A stretch of DNA of 6,667 nt, taken from the NCBI GenBank assembly GCA_030689845.1, contig JAUYHV010000217.1:1-6667 (forward strand), given 5' to 3'. The DNA is from Dehalococcoidia bacterium (GTDB lineage: Bacteria; Chloroflexota; Dehalococcoidia; JACQUA01). A model generated the notes under the pieces. That model saw nothing but the letters and a program-made list of their open reading frames with translations, had not been told where the DNA came from and made no database searches. The translations under genes and the position numbers were made by a program. Positions 1 to 5,447 of the stretch are shown here, piece by piece. The stretch's first letter is position 1. Every line of letters begins with the position of its first letter.

Positions 1-1
1 T

Positions 2-361
2 GGTTTCACGGGGGACCTTGTTCAGAGGGTTTATGCTCATAAGCATGATTTAGTTGAAGGATTCACCAAATAATACGGTGTACACCTGCTGGTATATTAT
101 GAGCCGGGCAGCGATTATGAAGGAACTCTTCAACGAGAGAAACCGATAAAGGAATGGAAAAGGCGGTGGAAAATAGAATTGATAGAAAGAGAAAATCCAG
201 AATGGAGAGACTTGTACAAAGATATTTTATGGAACTCTGGATTCCGACTTTCGTCGGAATGGAAACTTTGGTTCGTCGGAATGGAAATTATGCGAGTACC
301 CGGGTATACCCCCATGCGTCCTTGGACGGGTAGGTCTTATAATGTATATTGGACAGAGTAA
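2..361 (+). pseudogene. GIY-YIG endonuclease-like gene (YhbQ/UPF0213 type), 5'-truncated by the window, in-frame stop
   Basis: Read from base 2, the frame gives GFTGDLVQRVYAHKHD, then LVEGFTK, a TAA stop at 71-73, then YGVHLLVYYEP, then REKPIKEWKRRWKIELIE and NPEWRDLYKDIL. This is the C-terminal two thirds of a single-domain GIY-YIG protein. Members of this family usually read FTKKYG at the point of the stop, so one K codon appears to have become TAA. The conserved Arg (in VQRV), the His after it, and the catalytic-type Glu (in REK) are present. The GIY and YIG strands would lie left of the window. No start codon with a ribosome-binding site follows the stop, so the downstream part is unlikely to be made alone. 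The family normally ends near NPEWRDLY; here the frame runs about 40 residues further through palindromic repeats to TAA at 359-361. The family call rests on motif recognition; function, if any remained, would be DNA nicking of unknown purpose. Confidence 0.72.
241..332. repeat. Cluster of short palindromes in the tail of the GIY-YIG remnant
   Basis: A perfect 8-bp stem, ATTCCGAC (241-248) with GTCGGAAT (253-260), has a TTTC loop. GTCGGAATGG recurs at 275-284. Two 10-bp palindromes overlap: TACCCGGGTA (297-306) and GGGTATACCC (302-311). CGTCC (317-321) faces GGACG (324-328). The first hairpin resembles the dispersed repeats of the form GATTCC..GGAATG found in many environmental bacterial genomes. 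No T-tract follows on either strand, so it is not a classical terminator, although it lies between two genes reading toward each other. Confidence 0.6.
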
Positions 362-400
362 GGATGAGTTTACCCGCTTGAAATGAAAAAGAGCCAAAGT

Positions 401-1204
401 TCACTTCCCTTTGAAAATCGGCTCCCGTTTCTCAAGCCAGGCTTTAGGGCCTTCCACGGCGTCCTGGGTGCTCTCGGCAACCGTCTGGCTGATGAGGTGG
501 GCCTCCAGGGCGGTGTTCATGTCCAGGTCCAAACAGCGGTATATAAGCTTTTTTGTCAGACTGATGGCGACGGATGGCCCCCGGGAAAGCTTCAGAGCCA
601 GTTCACGGACCGTATCCATCAACTCGTCCAGGGGAACTACCTTTGTAACGTAGCCGATGCTTAATGCCTCTTCGGCGCCGATAAGTTTACCCGTCCAGAT
701 GAGTTCGCAGGCCCTGGCGACACCTATAATCCTTGGAAGAAAATAACAGCCGCCGCCCGTGGGGATCTCACCCATTCGAACGAAAGCCATGCCGAACTTG
801 GCCTTGTCAGAGGCGATCCTGATATCGCAAAGGCTGGCCAGGTCCATTCCCCCACCCACCGCAGCGCCGTTAATGGCCCCGATATACGGCTTATCCAGCG
901 TTGCCGCCGTCCTGGCAATGCTCAACATGGTCTGGGTCTTCATGGCGTGCCTGTCGGTCAAAGGCGGGGGATTCGTCCTGCTTCTCAGGGCCATAAGGAG
1001 TTTGGGGTCTGCGCCCGAGGAAAAGGCACGGCCTGAACCCGTAACTACCAGGACCTTGACACCGGGGTCATCCCTGGCCATTTCTATGGCGGTACGCCAT
1101 TCCTCTATCAACTCCAGGTTGATGGCGTTCAAGGTTTTGGGCCTGTTAAGGGTTATGGTGGCAATACCGTCTTCAACTGAAAAAAGGATGTCCTTAAAGT
1201 CCAT
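401..1204 (-). CDS. Crotonase-family (enoyl-CoA hydratase/isomerase-like) protein, atypical active site
   Basis: The 267-residue product has the length and fold markers of the crotonase family. These are an ITLNRP strand near residues 17-22, the oxyanion-hole segment FSSGAD (61-66), NGAAVGGGMDLA (112-123), CDIRIAS (126-132), the FLPR helix start (155-158) and a C-terminal helix ending in EKREPIFKGK. Family members bind acyl-CoA in the cytoplasm and stabilise a thioester enolate. The two glutamates that catalyse hydration in classical enoyl-CoA hydratase (rat E144 and E164) align with D121 and F141, so simple hydratase activity is doubtful. An isomerase, lyase, hydrolase or other crotonase reaction is possible. 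The ATG at 1202-1204 is preceded by AGGAG on the minus strand (1212-1216) with a 7-nt gap, which fixes the start. It is transcribed away from the CoA-transferase across a shared upstream region. No clear terminator follows the stop at 401-403. Confidence 0.9.
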   Translation of the reverse strand: MDFKDILFSVEDGIATITLNRPKTLNAINLELIEEWRTAIEMARDDPGVKVLVVTGSGRAFSSGADPKLLMALRSRTNPPPLTDRHAMKTQTMLSIARTAATLDKPYIGAINGAAVGGGMDLASLCDIRIASDKAKFGMAFVRMGEIPTGGGCYFLPRIIGVARACELIWTGKLIGAEEALSIGYVTKVVPLDELMDTVRELALKLSRGPSVAISLTKKLIYRCLDLDMNTALEAHLISQTVAESTQDAVEGPKAWLEKREPIFKGK

Positions 1205-1272
1205 TGAACCGCTCCTATCACATATTGAATCGTCGTGGGTACAGGAATACCAAGGGGGTAAACTGGATAAGA

Positions 1273-1281
1273 ATTATAGCA
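1273..1281 (-). promoter_or_regulatory. Extended -10 promoter for the crotonase gene
   Basis: The minus strand reads TGCTATAAT here: a perfect TATAAT hexamer with the TG of an extended -10 element one base upstream. No TTGACA-like hexamer lies 16-18 bp further up; that stretch falls inside the end of the 1283-1419 repeat. Extended -10 promoters can work without a good -35 box. Transcription would start near 1266, giving a leader of about 60 nt before the AGGAG site and ATG. Confidence 0.55.
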
Positions 1282-1282
1282 T

Positions 1283-1419
1283 ATTAAATCCCCCTTAGTC
1301 CCCCTTTTCCAAAGGGGGAAATAGAGCCTCTCCCTTTCGTAAAGGGAGATTGAGAGGGATTTGAAAGCACTTTTATAAGTTTCGCGGGACGCTTAAAGGG
1401 GGACTAAGGGGGATTTAAT
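1283..1419. repeat. MITE-like element, 137 bp, with perfect 25-bp terminal inverted repeats
   Basis: Bases 1283-1307 and 1395-1419 are exact inverted copies (25 of 25), built from CCCCCTT and AAGGGGG blocks. Two more perfect stems are nested inside: CCCCCTTT (1300-1307) with AAAGGGGG (1311-1318), and TCTCCCTTT (1329-1337) with AAAGGGAGA (1341-1349), each with a 3-nt loop. TTAA occurs near both ends (1284-1287 and 1415-1418); it is part of the inverted repeat and could also be a target duplication, which cannot be separated here. There is no coding capacity. A 34-nt internal segment (1356-1389) recurs inverted at 4138-4171. It resembles a non-autonomous mobile element or large interspersed hairpin; no transposase is present in the window. 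Confidence 0.8.
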
Positions 1420-1448
1420 TGCCTGCCTCTCCCAAAATGAGATACAAT
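1419..1448 (+). promoter_or_regulatory. Possible promoter for the CoA-transferase gene
   Basis: TTGCCT (1419-1424, 4 of 6 matches to TTGACA) and TACAAT (1443-1448, 5 of 6 matches to TATAAT) are 18 bp apart. Transcription would begin near 1455, downstream of the first ATG at 1447 but upstream of the ATG at 1483, so this promoter would agree with the shorter protein. The -35 box begins on the last base of the repeat element. This is a weak consensus match only. Confidence 0.3.
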
Positions 1449-2676
1449 GGCTGAAAATCAGAAAAAGGCAGGGTTGGCCGCTATGTCCGGGCCTCTGAAA
1501 GGCATAAAAATACTGGACCTGTCCTGGATACTTTCCGGGCCTTTTGCCACCATGGTCCTGGCAGACCTGGGCGCGGAAGTAATAAAAGTGGAAAGACCGG
1601 GCTGGGGCGACCTCGCCAGGGGTAACGGCCCTTTTATAGACGGGGAAAGCTCTTATTTTCTCAGCATTAACCGCGGAAAAAAGAGCCTTACCCTGGACCT
1701 GCAAAAAGATGAGGGCAAAAAAATATTCCTGGAACTGGTGAAGAAGGCTGATGTCGTAGTGGAGAATTTCAGCGCCGGAACCCTGGCCAGGCTGGGCCTG
1801 GGTTATGAAGCGATAAGCAAAGTCAATCCCGGGATAATCCTGGCCTCCATTTCCGGGTTCGGCCAGGACGGGCCTTATAAATCAAAACCCGCCCTTGACG
1901 TCATTGTCCAGGCAATGGGGGGAATTATGAGTATCACGGGCGAGCCCGGCCGGCCGCCTATACGGCCCGGGGTGTCATACGGGGACATAGCAGCCGGCCT
2001 TTATTGCTCGGTTGCCGTAGTCGCAGCGGTTTACGAGAGAGCGAAGAGCGGCAGGGGACAGGCCATCGATATCAGTATGCTGGACTGCCAGGTGGCGGTC
2101 CTTGAAAATGCCTTTGCCCGGTATTTTGCCACCGGGGAGGTACCGGCCCCCCTGGGGACCCGGCACCCGGTTTTCACGCCGTTCCAGGCGTTTGAGACCA
2201 AAGACGGGTATATTGTCGTTGCCATAGTCGGAGGTACGAAAAACCAGTGGCCCCTGTTCTGCGTTACCCTGGGACTGATCGACCTCATAGATGACCAGAG
2301 GTTCCGGGACGGTTGGAGCAGGACCACGCACTATGCCGAACTGGAGCCTATCCTTACTTCAACCATGCGCAGCAAGACCAGCCGGGAATGGCTGGAAGAG
2401 CTGTCGGAAGTGGGGATTGCCTGCGGCCCGGTCAATAATATCGCCCAGGCGGCAGCAGACCCGCAGGTGATTTACAGGGATATGATAATCCAGGTACCCC
2501 ACCCGAGGCTGGGTGAGGTGAAAACCGTCAACACCCCGATTAGAATGTCGGCGACCCCCGCCAGGGTGGAAAAAGCCGCCCCCGACCTGGGCCAGGATAC
2601 AAGGGACGTTTTAAAAGAGTGGCTCGGGCTTGATGATAAAGAAATAGACAGGCTTGCGGAGGCGGAAATAATTTGA
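1447..2676 (+). CDS. Class III (CaiB/BaiF family) CoA-transferase
   Basis: The protein (409 aa from the first ATG) matches this family over its full length. It begins with PLKGIKILDLSWILSGPFA and DLGAEVIKVERP, has NRGKKSLTLDL (75-85) and VVVENFSAGTLARLGLGY (103-120), and carries SGFGQDGPYKSKPALD (136-151). D151 is the likely catalytic aspartate that forms the acyl anhydride in formyl-CoA transferase relatives. ISMLD, GTRHPVFTPFQAF and GIACGPVNNI follow later. The family moves CoA between carboxylic acids in the cytoplasm; donor and acceptor cannot be read from sequence. The limits given are the longest reading. The ATG at 1483 (Met13, 397 aa) looks better: it sits at the usual family start (MSGPLKGI), has AGGG 9 nt upstream, and the ATG at 1447 has no Shine-Dalgarno site. 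The neighbouring crotonase suggests an acyl-CoA degradation role, as inference. Confidence 0.93.
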   Translation: MAENQKKAGLAAMSGPLKGIKILDLSWILSGPFATMVLADLGAEVIKVERPGWGDLARGNGPFIDGESSYFLSINRGKKSLTLDLQKDEGKKIFLELVKKADVVVENFSAGTLARLGLGYEAISKVNPGIILASISGFGQDGPYKSKPALDVIVQAMGGIMSITGEPGRPPIRPGVSYGDIAAGLYCSVAVVAAVYERAKSGRGQAIDISMLDCQVAVLENAFARYFATGEVPAPLGTRHPVFTPFQAFETKDGYIVVAIVGGTKNQWPLFCVTLGLIDLIDDQRFRDGWSRTTHYAELEPILTSTMRSKTSREWLEELSEVGIACGPVNNIAQAAADPQVIYRDMIIQVPHPRLGEVKTVNTPIRMSATPARVEKAAPDLGQDTRDVLKEWLGLDDKEIDRLAEAEII

Positions 2677-2690
2677 AACGCGGCTGCCCC

Positions 2691-2733
2691 GGCGAAGTCG
2701 GCTCCCGACCCCGGCGCCCAAAAAACCGGTTTT
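2691..2733 (+). terminator. Weak terminator-like structure after the CoA-transferase
   Basis: GTCGG (2697-2701) pairs with CCGAC (2705-2709) across a CTC loop, and GGCG (2691-2694) can pair with CGCC (2715-2718). The palindrome AAAACCGGTTTT follows at 2722-2733. There is structure right after the stop codon but only four T residues, so intrinsic termination is uncertain. Confidence 0.25.
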
Positions 2734-2790
2734 GCTTGATTACCCGCTTCGATAGCGTTAGGATATTATCTGAAGCTAAAGCGTAATAAA

Positions 2791-2907
2791 CCCCACAAAA
2801 TCTTCGATTTTGCGGGGACCCCGCTCCGCAGGCAGGGTATTAAACCCCGCCTTTGGCCAAAAGGGGATGCTGCGCCCCCTTGGAACCCCCCGCAGCAAGC
2901 TGTGGGG
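2791..2907. repeat. Row of four C4/G4 hairpins in the region before the cupin gene
   Basis: The four consecutive stems are as follows. 2791-2817: CCCCACAAAATC facing GATTTTGCGGGG, one A:C mismatch. 2818-2838: ACCC.GC with GC.GGGT, one mismatch. 2845-2866: CCCC and GGGG around the palindrome TTTGGCCAAA. 2888-2907: CCCCGCAG and CTGTGGGG with loop CAAG, one G:U. Each has a C-run on the left and a G-run on the right, as in a family of related interspersed palindromes. No T-tract follows any of them. The rest of the 2677-2944 gap holds nothing else I can identify. Confidence 0.65.
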
Positions 2908-2926
2908 TATAGTATTGGATCAAGAT

Positions 2927-2935
2927 AAGGGAGGT
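2927..2935 (+). promoter_or_regulatory. Strong Shine-Dalgarno site that fixes the cupin start
   Basis: AAGGGAGGT lies 9 nt before the ATG at 2945. The frame is open back to an ATG at 2810, but that extension of 45 residues runs through the hairpin row and has no ribosome-binding site, so 2945 is the true start. Confidence 0.8.
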
Positions 2936-2944
2936 CTCATTATT

Positions 2945-3289
2945 ATGGAACAGAAAGAGAAGCCTCAGGGAGATGAAAAGTTGGCGGGCAGGGTTGTCGG
3001 CATAGCCGGCCTCGTCGATTACCAGGACGGTTCGATAGTAAGCAGGCAGATAATAAGCAAAGGGGCAGGGACGGTAACCCTGTTTGCTTTCGACCGGGGA
3101 CAGGGACTCAGCGAGCACACGGCGCCTTTCGACGCGCTGGTTTATGTTTTTGACGGGGAGGCTGAAGTGGTGATTGCCGGGAATAGCCATCATCTTTCAG
3201 CGGGGGAGATGGTAATCATGCCTGCAAACAAACCCCATTCCCTGAGTGCCGTCCGGAAATTCAAAATGATGTTGATTATGGTAAGATAG
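2945..3289 (+). CDS. Small single-domain cupin protein
   Basis: The 114-residue product has one cupin beta-barrel at about residues 40-112. Motif 1 is GQGLSEHTAPFDALVYVFDGEAEV (53-76 region), with H58 but without the second His and with D70 where many cupins carry a nearby acidic residue. Motif 2 is GEMVIMPANKPHSL, with P93, P97 and H98. The usual four metal ligands are therefore reduced to H58 and H98, so metal binding is uncertain. Stand-alone cupins of this sort may be enzymes, small-molecule sensors or storage proteins; the role here is unknown. The start is set by a strong ribosome-binding site at 2927-2935. The prepilin peptidase frame begins 30-54 nt after the stop on the same strand, so the two may share a transcript, with no evident functional link. 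Confidence 0.85.
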   Translation: MEQKEKPQGDEKLAGRVVGIAGLVDYQDGSIVSRQIISKGAGTVTLFAFDRGQGLSEHTAPFDALVYVFDGEAEVVIAGNSHHLSAGEMVIMPANKPHSLSAVRKFKMMLIMVR

Positions 3290-3342
3290 GGGCAACTTAA
3301 TTCGGGGAATAAAAGACCATAGACGCTAATATCCTGTATATA

Positions 3343-4077
3343 GTGATATTCTGCCTCCTGGGAATGGCTGCAGGCAGCTTTTTAAACGTCTGCATGGACA
3401 GGCTGCCCGAGGAGCAGTCCATCATAAAACCGCCTTCTCATTGCCCTGTTTGTAACCGCAAACTCGGCCCCCTCGACCTGGTCCCGGTATTAAGTTATCT
3501 CTGGCTGCGCGGCAGGTGCCGGTACTGCAGGGCACCTATTCCGGTGAGGCTGTCTGCAGTAGAGATGGTTACCGGCCTCCTCTTCGCCTTTCTTTACCTG
3601 AGATTCGGGATTACCATGGAGCTGGGGGTTTACATAGTCTTCACCAGCTTACTTATCGTAATTTTTGTAACGGACCTGGAGCACCAGCTTGTCCTCGATA
3701 AAATAACATTTCCGGGGATGGGTTTTGCTTTGTTGGCAGCCCTGTTGCTGCCTGGTCCCGGCATTTTGAAGGTATTGCTGGGAGGGGGTATAGGCTTGGC
3801 CGCCATGGCTTTGCCTTTTTTAGTATACCGCCGCGGGATGGGGCTGGGAGACGTAAAACTGGGGGCCTTGATAGGGCTGATGACAGGGTATCCCGTGGTT
3901 ATAACGGCGCTGCTCATGGCAGTTATTTCCGGGGGTCTTTTTGCCGCCTTTCTGCTTATTTTCAAGATAAGCCGGCGGGACGACGCGGTACCCTTCGCCA
4001 CGTTTCTGACAACCGCAACCGTTGTTTCCCTGTTCTGGGGACAGGAAATATGGCGCTGGTACCTGAACTTGTATTGA
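3343..4077 (+). CDS. pilD: Prepilin peptidase (type IV leader peptidase/N-methyltransferase)
   Basis: This is an integral membrane aspartic protease that cuts the prepilin leader after Gly and methylates the new N-terminal Phe. Numbering from the GTG at 3343 (244 aa), it shows GSFLNV (11-16) and RLP (20-22), the paired cysteines C34/C37 and C59/C62 of the cytoplasmic domain, the catalytic aspartates D111 in VTDLEHQLV and D170 in GLGDVKLG, and a VPFATFL segment (216-222). Several hydrophobic membrane segments cover most of residues 75-235. Start is uncertain: the GTG has no Shine-Dalgarno site. The open frame extends back to a stop at 3310-3312, adding residues IDANILYI that would complete the first membrane helix. 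GGGGA (3304-3308) is well placed for an ATA codon at 3319. The natural substrate is likely the prepilin at 6256. Confidence 0.93.
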   Translation: MIFCLLGMAAGSFLNVCMDRLPEEQSIIKPPSHCPVCNRKLGPLDLVPVLSYLWLRGRCRYCRAPIPVRLSAVEMVTGLLFAFLYLRFGITMELGVYIVFTSLLIVIFVTDLEHQLVLDKITFPGMGFALLAALLLPGPGILKVLLGGGIGLAAMALPFLVYRRGMGLGDVKLGALIGLMTGYPVVITALLMAVISGGLFAAFLLIFKISRRDDAVPFATFLTTATVVSLFWGQEIWRWYLNLY

Positions 4078-4137
4078 GCGTTAGCGCTATCAAGACCGCA
4101 CCGGTAGTGCCGGCCAAGGGATTTTTTGTTGTGAGAC

Positions 4138-4211
4138 TCTCGCGAAACTTATAAAAGTACTTTCGAATCCCCTTTAATCCCCCTTTATTAAAGGGGGAAT
4201 AGGGGGAATTT
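4138..4211. repeat. Second, shorter copy of the repeat family seen at 1283-1419
   Basis: Bases 4138-4171 are the reverse complement of 1356-1389 with 31 of 34 identical, covering CGCGAAACTTATAAAAGT and the following CTTTC/AATCCC. Next comes an imperfect hairpin of C-runs (4166-4186) and G-runs (4190-4210), matching the left end of the first element. About 30 internal bases and the opposite inverted end are missing compared with the first copy. It is noncoding and lies between the prepilin peptidase and the sensor kinase. Confidence 0.75.
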
Positions 4212-4221
4212 GTGGCGTGTC

Positions 4222-4248
4222 TTGACAGAAAAAAGGAAATGCTATAGC
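4222..4248 (+). promoter_or_regulatory. Sigma-70-type promoter for the two-component operon
   Basis: A perfect TTGACA lies at 4222-4227. TATAGC (4243-4248) follows after a short 15-bp spacer and carries the TG of an extended -10 (TGCTATAGC from 4240). Transcription would start near 4255, about 19 nt before the kinase ATG. The spacer is 2 bp shorter than ideal, so strength may depend on an activator or on the extended -10. Confidence 0.5.
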
Positions 4249-4273
4249 CTTATGTAACGGTTGATAAAGAATA

Positions 4274-5446
4274 ATGAAGTACGATCGAGGAATTAATCAA
4301 CTACTGGATGTGTACAGGTTTTTTTCCTTCGGTATCGCCGTCCTGCTCATCCAGGTGCTGCCCATGCTGTCCGGGGAGGAAACGGACAACCAGACCTACC
4401 TGTTACTTACCATCTTTGGAATATACACCCTGCTAAAAGTGTTTGCCCCCATCCGCTGGTGGCAGAAAGACCCCATGACTTACGTAGTGCTTTTCGGCGA
4501 CCTGACGGTGTGTATCTTCCTGGTTCTTTTTACCGGTGGGTTGAACAGCGGCTTCCTGCTTTATTCCCTTATCCCGGTTATCACTGCCGCCCTTCTCTTT
4601 GAGGAGAGGGTTGCCATTATCACTGCGGCGTTCGCATCTCTTTCCCTCGTTGTCGCCCATGTCGGCCTGAGCCGTTTCAGCAGCCAGTTTGGCTGGATAA
4701 TGAGGGATAACAATCTTCCTCAAATGATAATGTATATCATAACCTGCTTTTTGATTGCCACGGTGACTTACCGCGCCAATTTCAACATAAAACAACGCAT
4801 ACAGACGGACGCCATCCTCGAGGAACGGAGGAGGATTAAAAGCGAGATCCACGACGGCGTTGCCCAGGCGCTCGGCTACCTTAACCTGAAGACTAAGCTG
4901 GTCGAGGAACTGGTTTCCTCCAATATCATGGACAGGGCAATCGAAGGGCTGGCGGATATAGGGAAAGTCGTTCGGGAAACCTACGAGAACATCAGGGAAT
5001 CCATCGACCAGTTAAGCACGGAAGCAGAGACTTTTAACCTTGATTCGGCTCTGCCGAATTATGTCAAGGAATTTTCAGGGAATACGGGTATACAGGTAAG
5101 ATTTGAAACCTCCGCCGAAATTCAAAAGATTTCGCCTGTCGCTGGGCTGCAGTTGATGCGTATAGTCCAGGAGGCTTTGACCAATGTGAGGAAGCATGCC
5201 GGGGCTAAACATGTGCAGGTCCGTCTGCAGCATGATCAAAGGAACATCGTGTTGACCGTTAAGGACGACGGGCAGGGCTTTGAAAAAGTGCCGGGGGAAA
5301 ACCAGGAAAGCCAGGGAGGTTCCCACGGCCTGACTATAATGAACGAAAGAACGGAAAGCCTGGGAGGGACCTTCTCTATTGTTTCAACTGAGGGGGGTGG
5401 GACGGAGGTGACGGTATGCTTTCCCCTGGAGAAAGTGAGAATATAG
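4274..5446 (+). CDS. Membrane sensor histidine kinase, NarL/DegS-type (HisKA_3)
   Basis: The 390-residue protein has six hydrophobic segments at about 14-32, 42-58, 69-88, 93-110, 112-132 and 149-166, with only short loops. There is no sizeable extracytoplasmic domain and no PAS, GAF or HAMP region. A short linker leads to the dimerisation helix EERRRIKSEIHDGVAQALGY, where H193 is the phosphorylated histidine. The ATPase domain follows: N box QEALTNVRKHA (N304), DDGQGF (331-336), the lid GGSHGL (348-353) and GGGTEV (374-379). It would autophosphorylate and pass phosphate to the regulator encoded one base after its stop. The signal is probably sensed within or near the membrane; its nature is unknown. 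No good Shine-Dalgarno site precedes the ATG, which agrees with a short leader from the promoter at 4222. Confidence 0.93.
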   Translation: MKYDRGINQLLDVYRFFSFGIAVLLIQVLPMLSGEETDNQTYLLLTIFGIYTLLKVFAPIRWWQKDPMTYVVLFGDLTVCIFLVLFTGGLNSGFLLYSLIPVITAALLFEERVAIITAAFASLSLVVAHVGLSRFSSQFGWIMRDNNLPQMIMYIITCFLIATVTYRANFNIKQRIQTDAILEERRRIKSEIHDGVAQALGYLNLKTKLVEELVSSNIMDRAIEGLADIGKVVRETYENIRESIDQLSTEAETFNLDSALPNYVKEFSGNTGIQVRFETSAEIQKISPVAGLQLMRIVQEALTNVRKHAGAKHVQVRLQHDQRNIVLTVKDDGQGFEKVPGENQESQGGSHGLTIMNERTESLGGTFSIVSTEGGGTEVTVCFPLEKVRI

Positions 5447-5447
5447 T

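Noticed and set aside
338..343. Perfect TATAAT on the plus strand
   Set aside because: No -35 box at proper spacing and no plus-strand gene follows before 1447.
383..664. Open frame of 93 codons on the plus strand opposite the crotonase gene
   Set aside because: It is antisense to a clearly conserved gene, has no family motifs and no ribosome-binding site.
759..1298. 179-codon plus-strand frame opposite the crotonase gene
   Set aside because: Long only because of base composition on the opposite strand; it runs into the repeat element and shows no recognisable domain.
1975..2331. Minus-strand frames opposite the CoA-transferase
   Set aside because: Shadow frames of a strongly conserved gene with no independent start signals.
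2791..2907. CRISPR-like array
   Set aside because: The repeats are imperfect palindromes without constant repeat and spacer lengths, and no cas genes are present.
2810..2944. N-terminal extension of the cupin frame
   Set aside because: It translates a row of hairpins and lacks a ribosome-binding site, while a strong one precedes 2945.
4098..4128. Possible terminator after the prepilin peptidase (GCAC/GTGC stem, then a run of six T)
   Set aside because: The stem is only 4 bp and ends about 13 bases before the T-run, too far for an intrinsic terminator.
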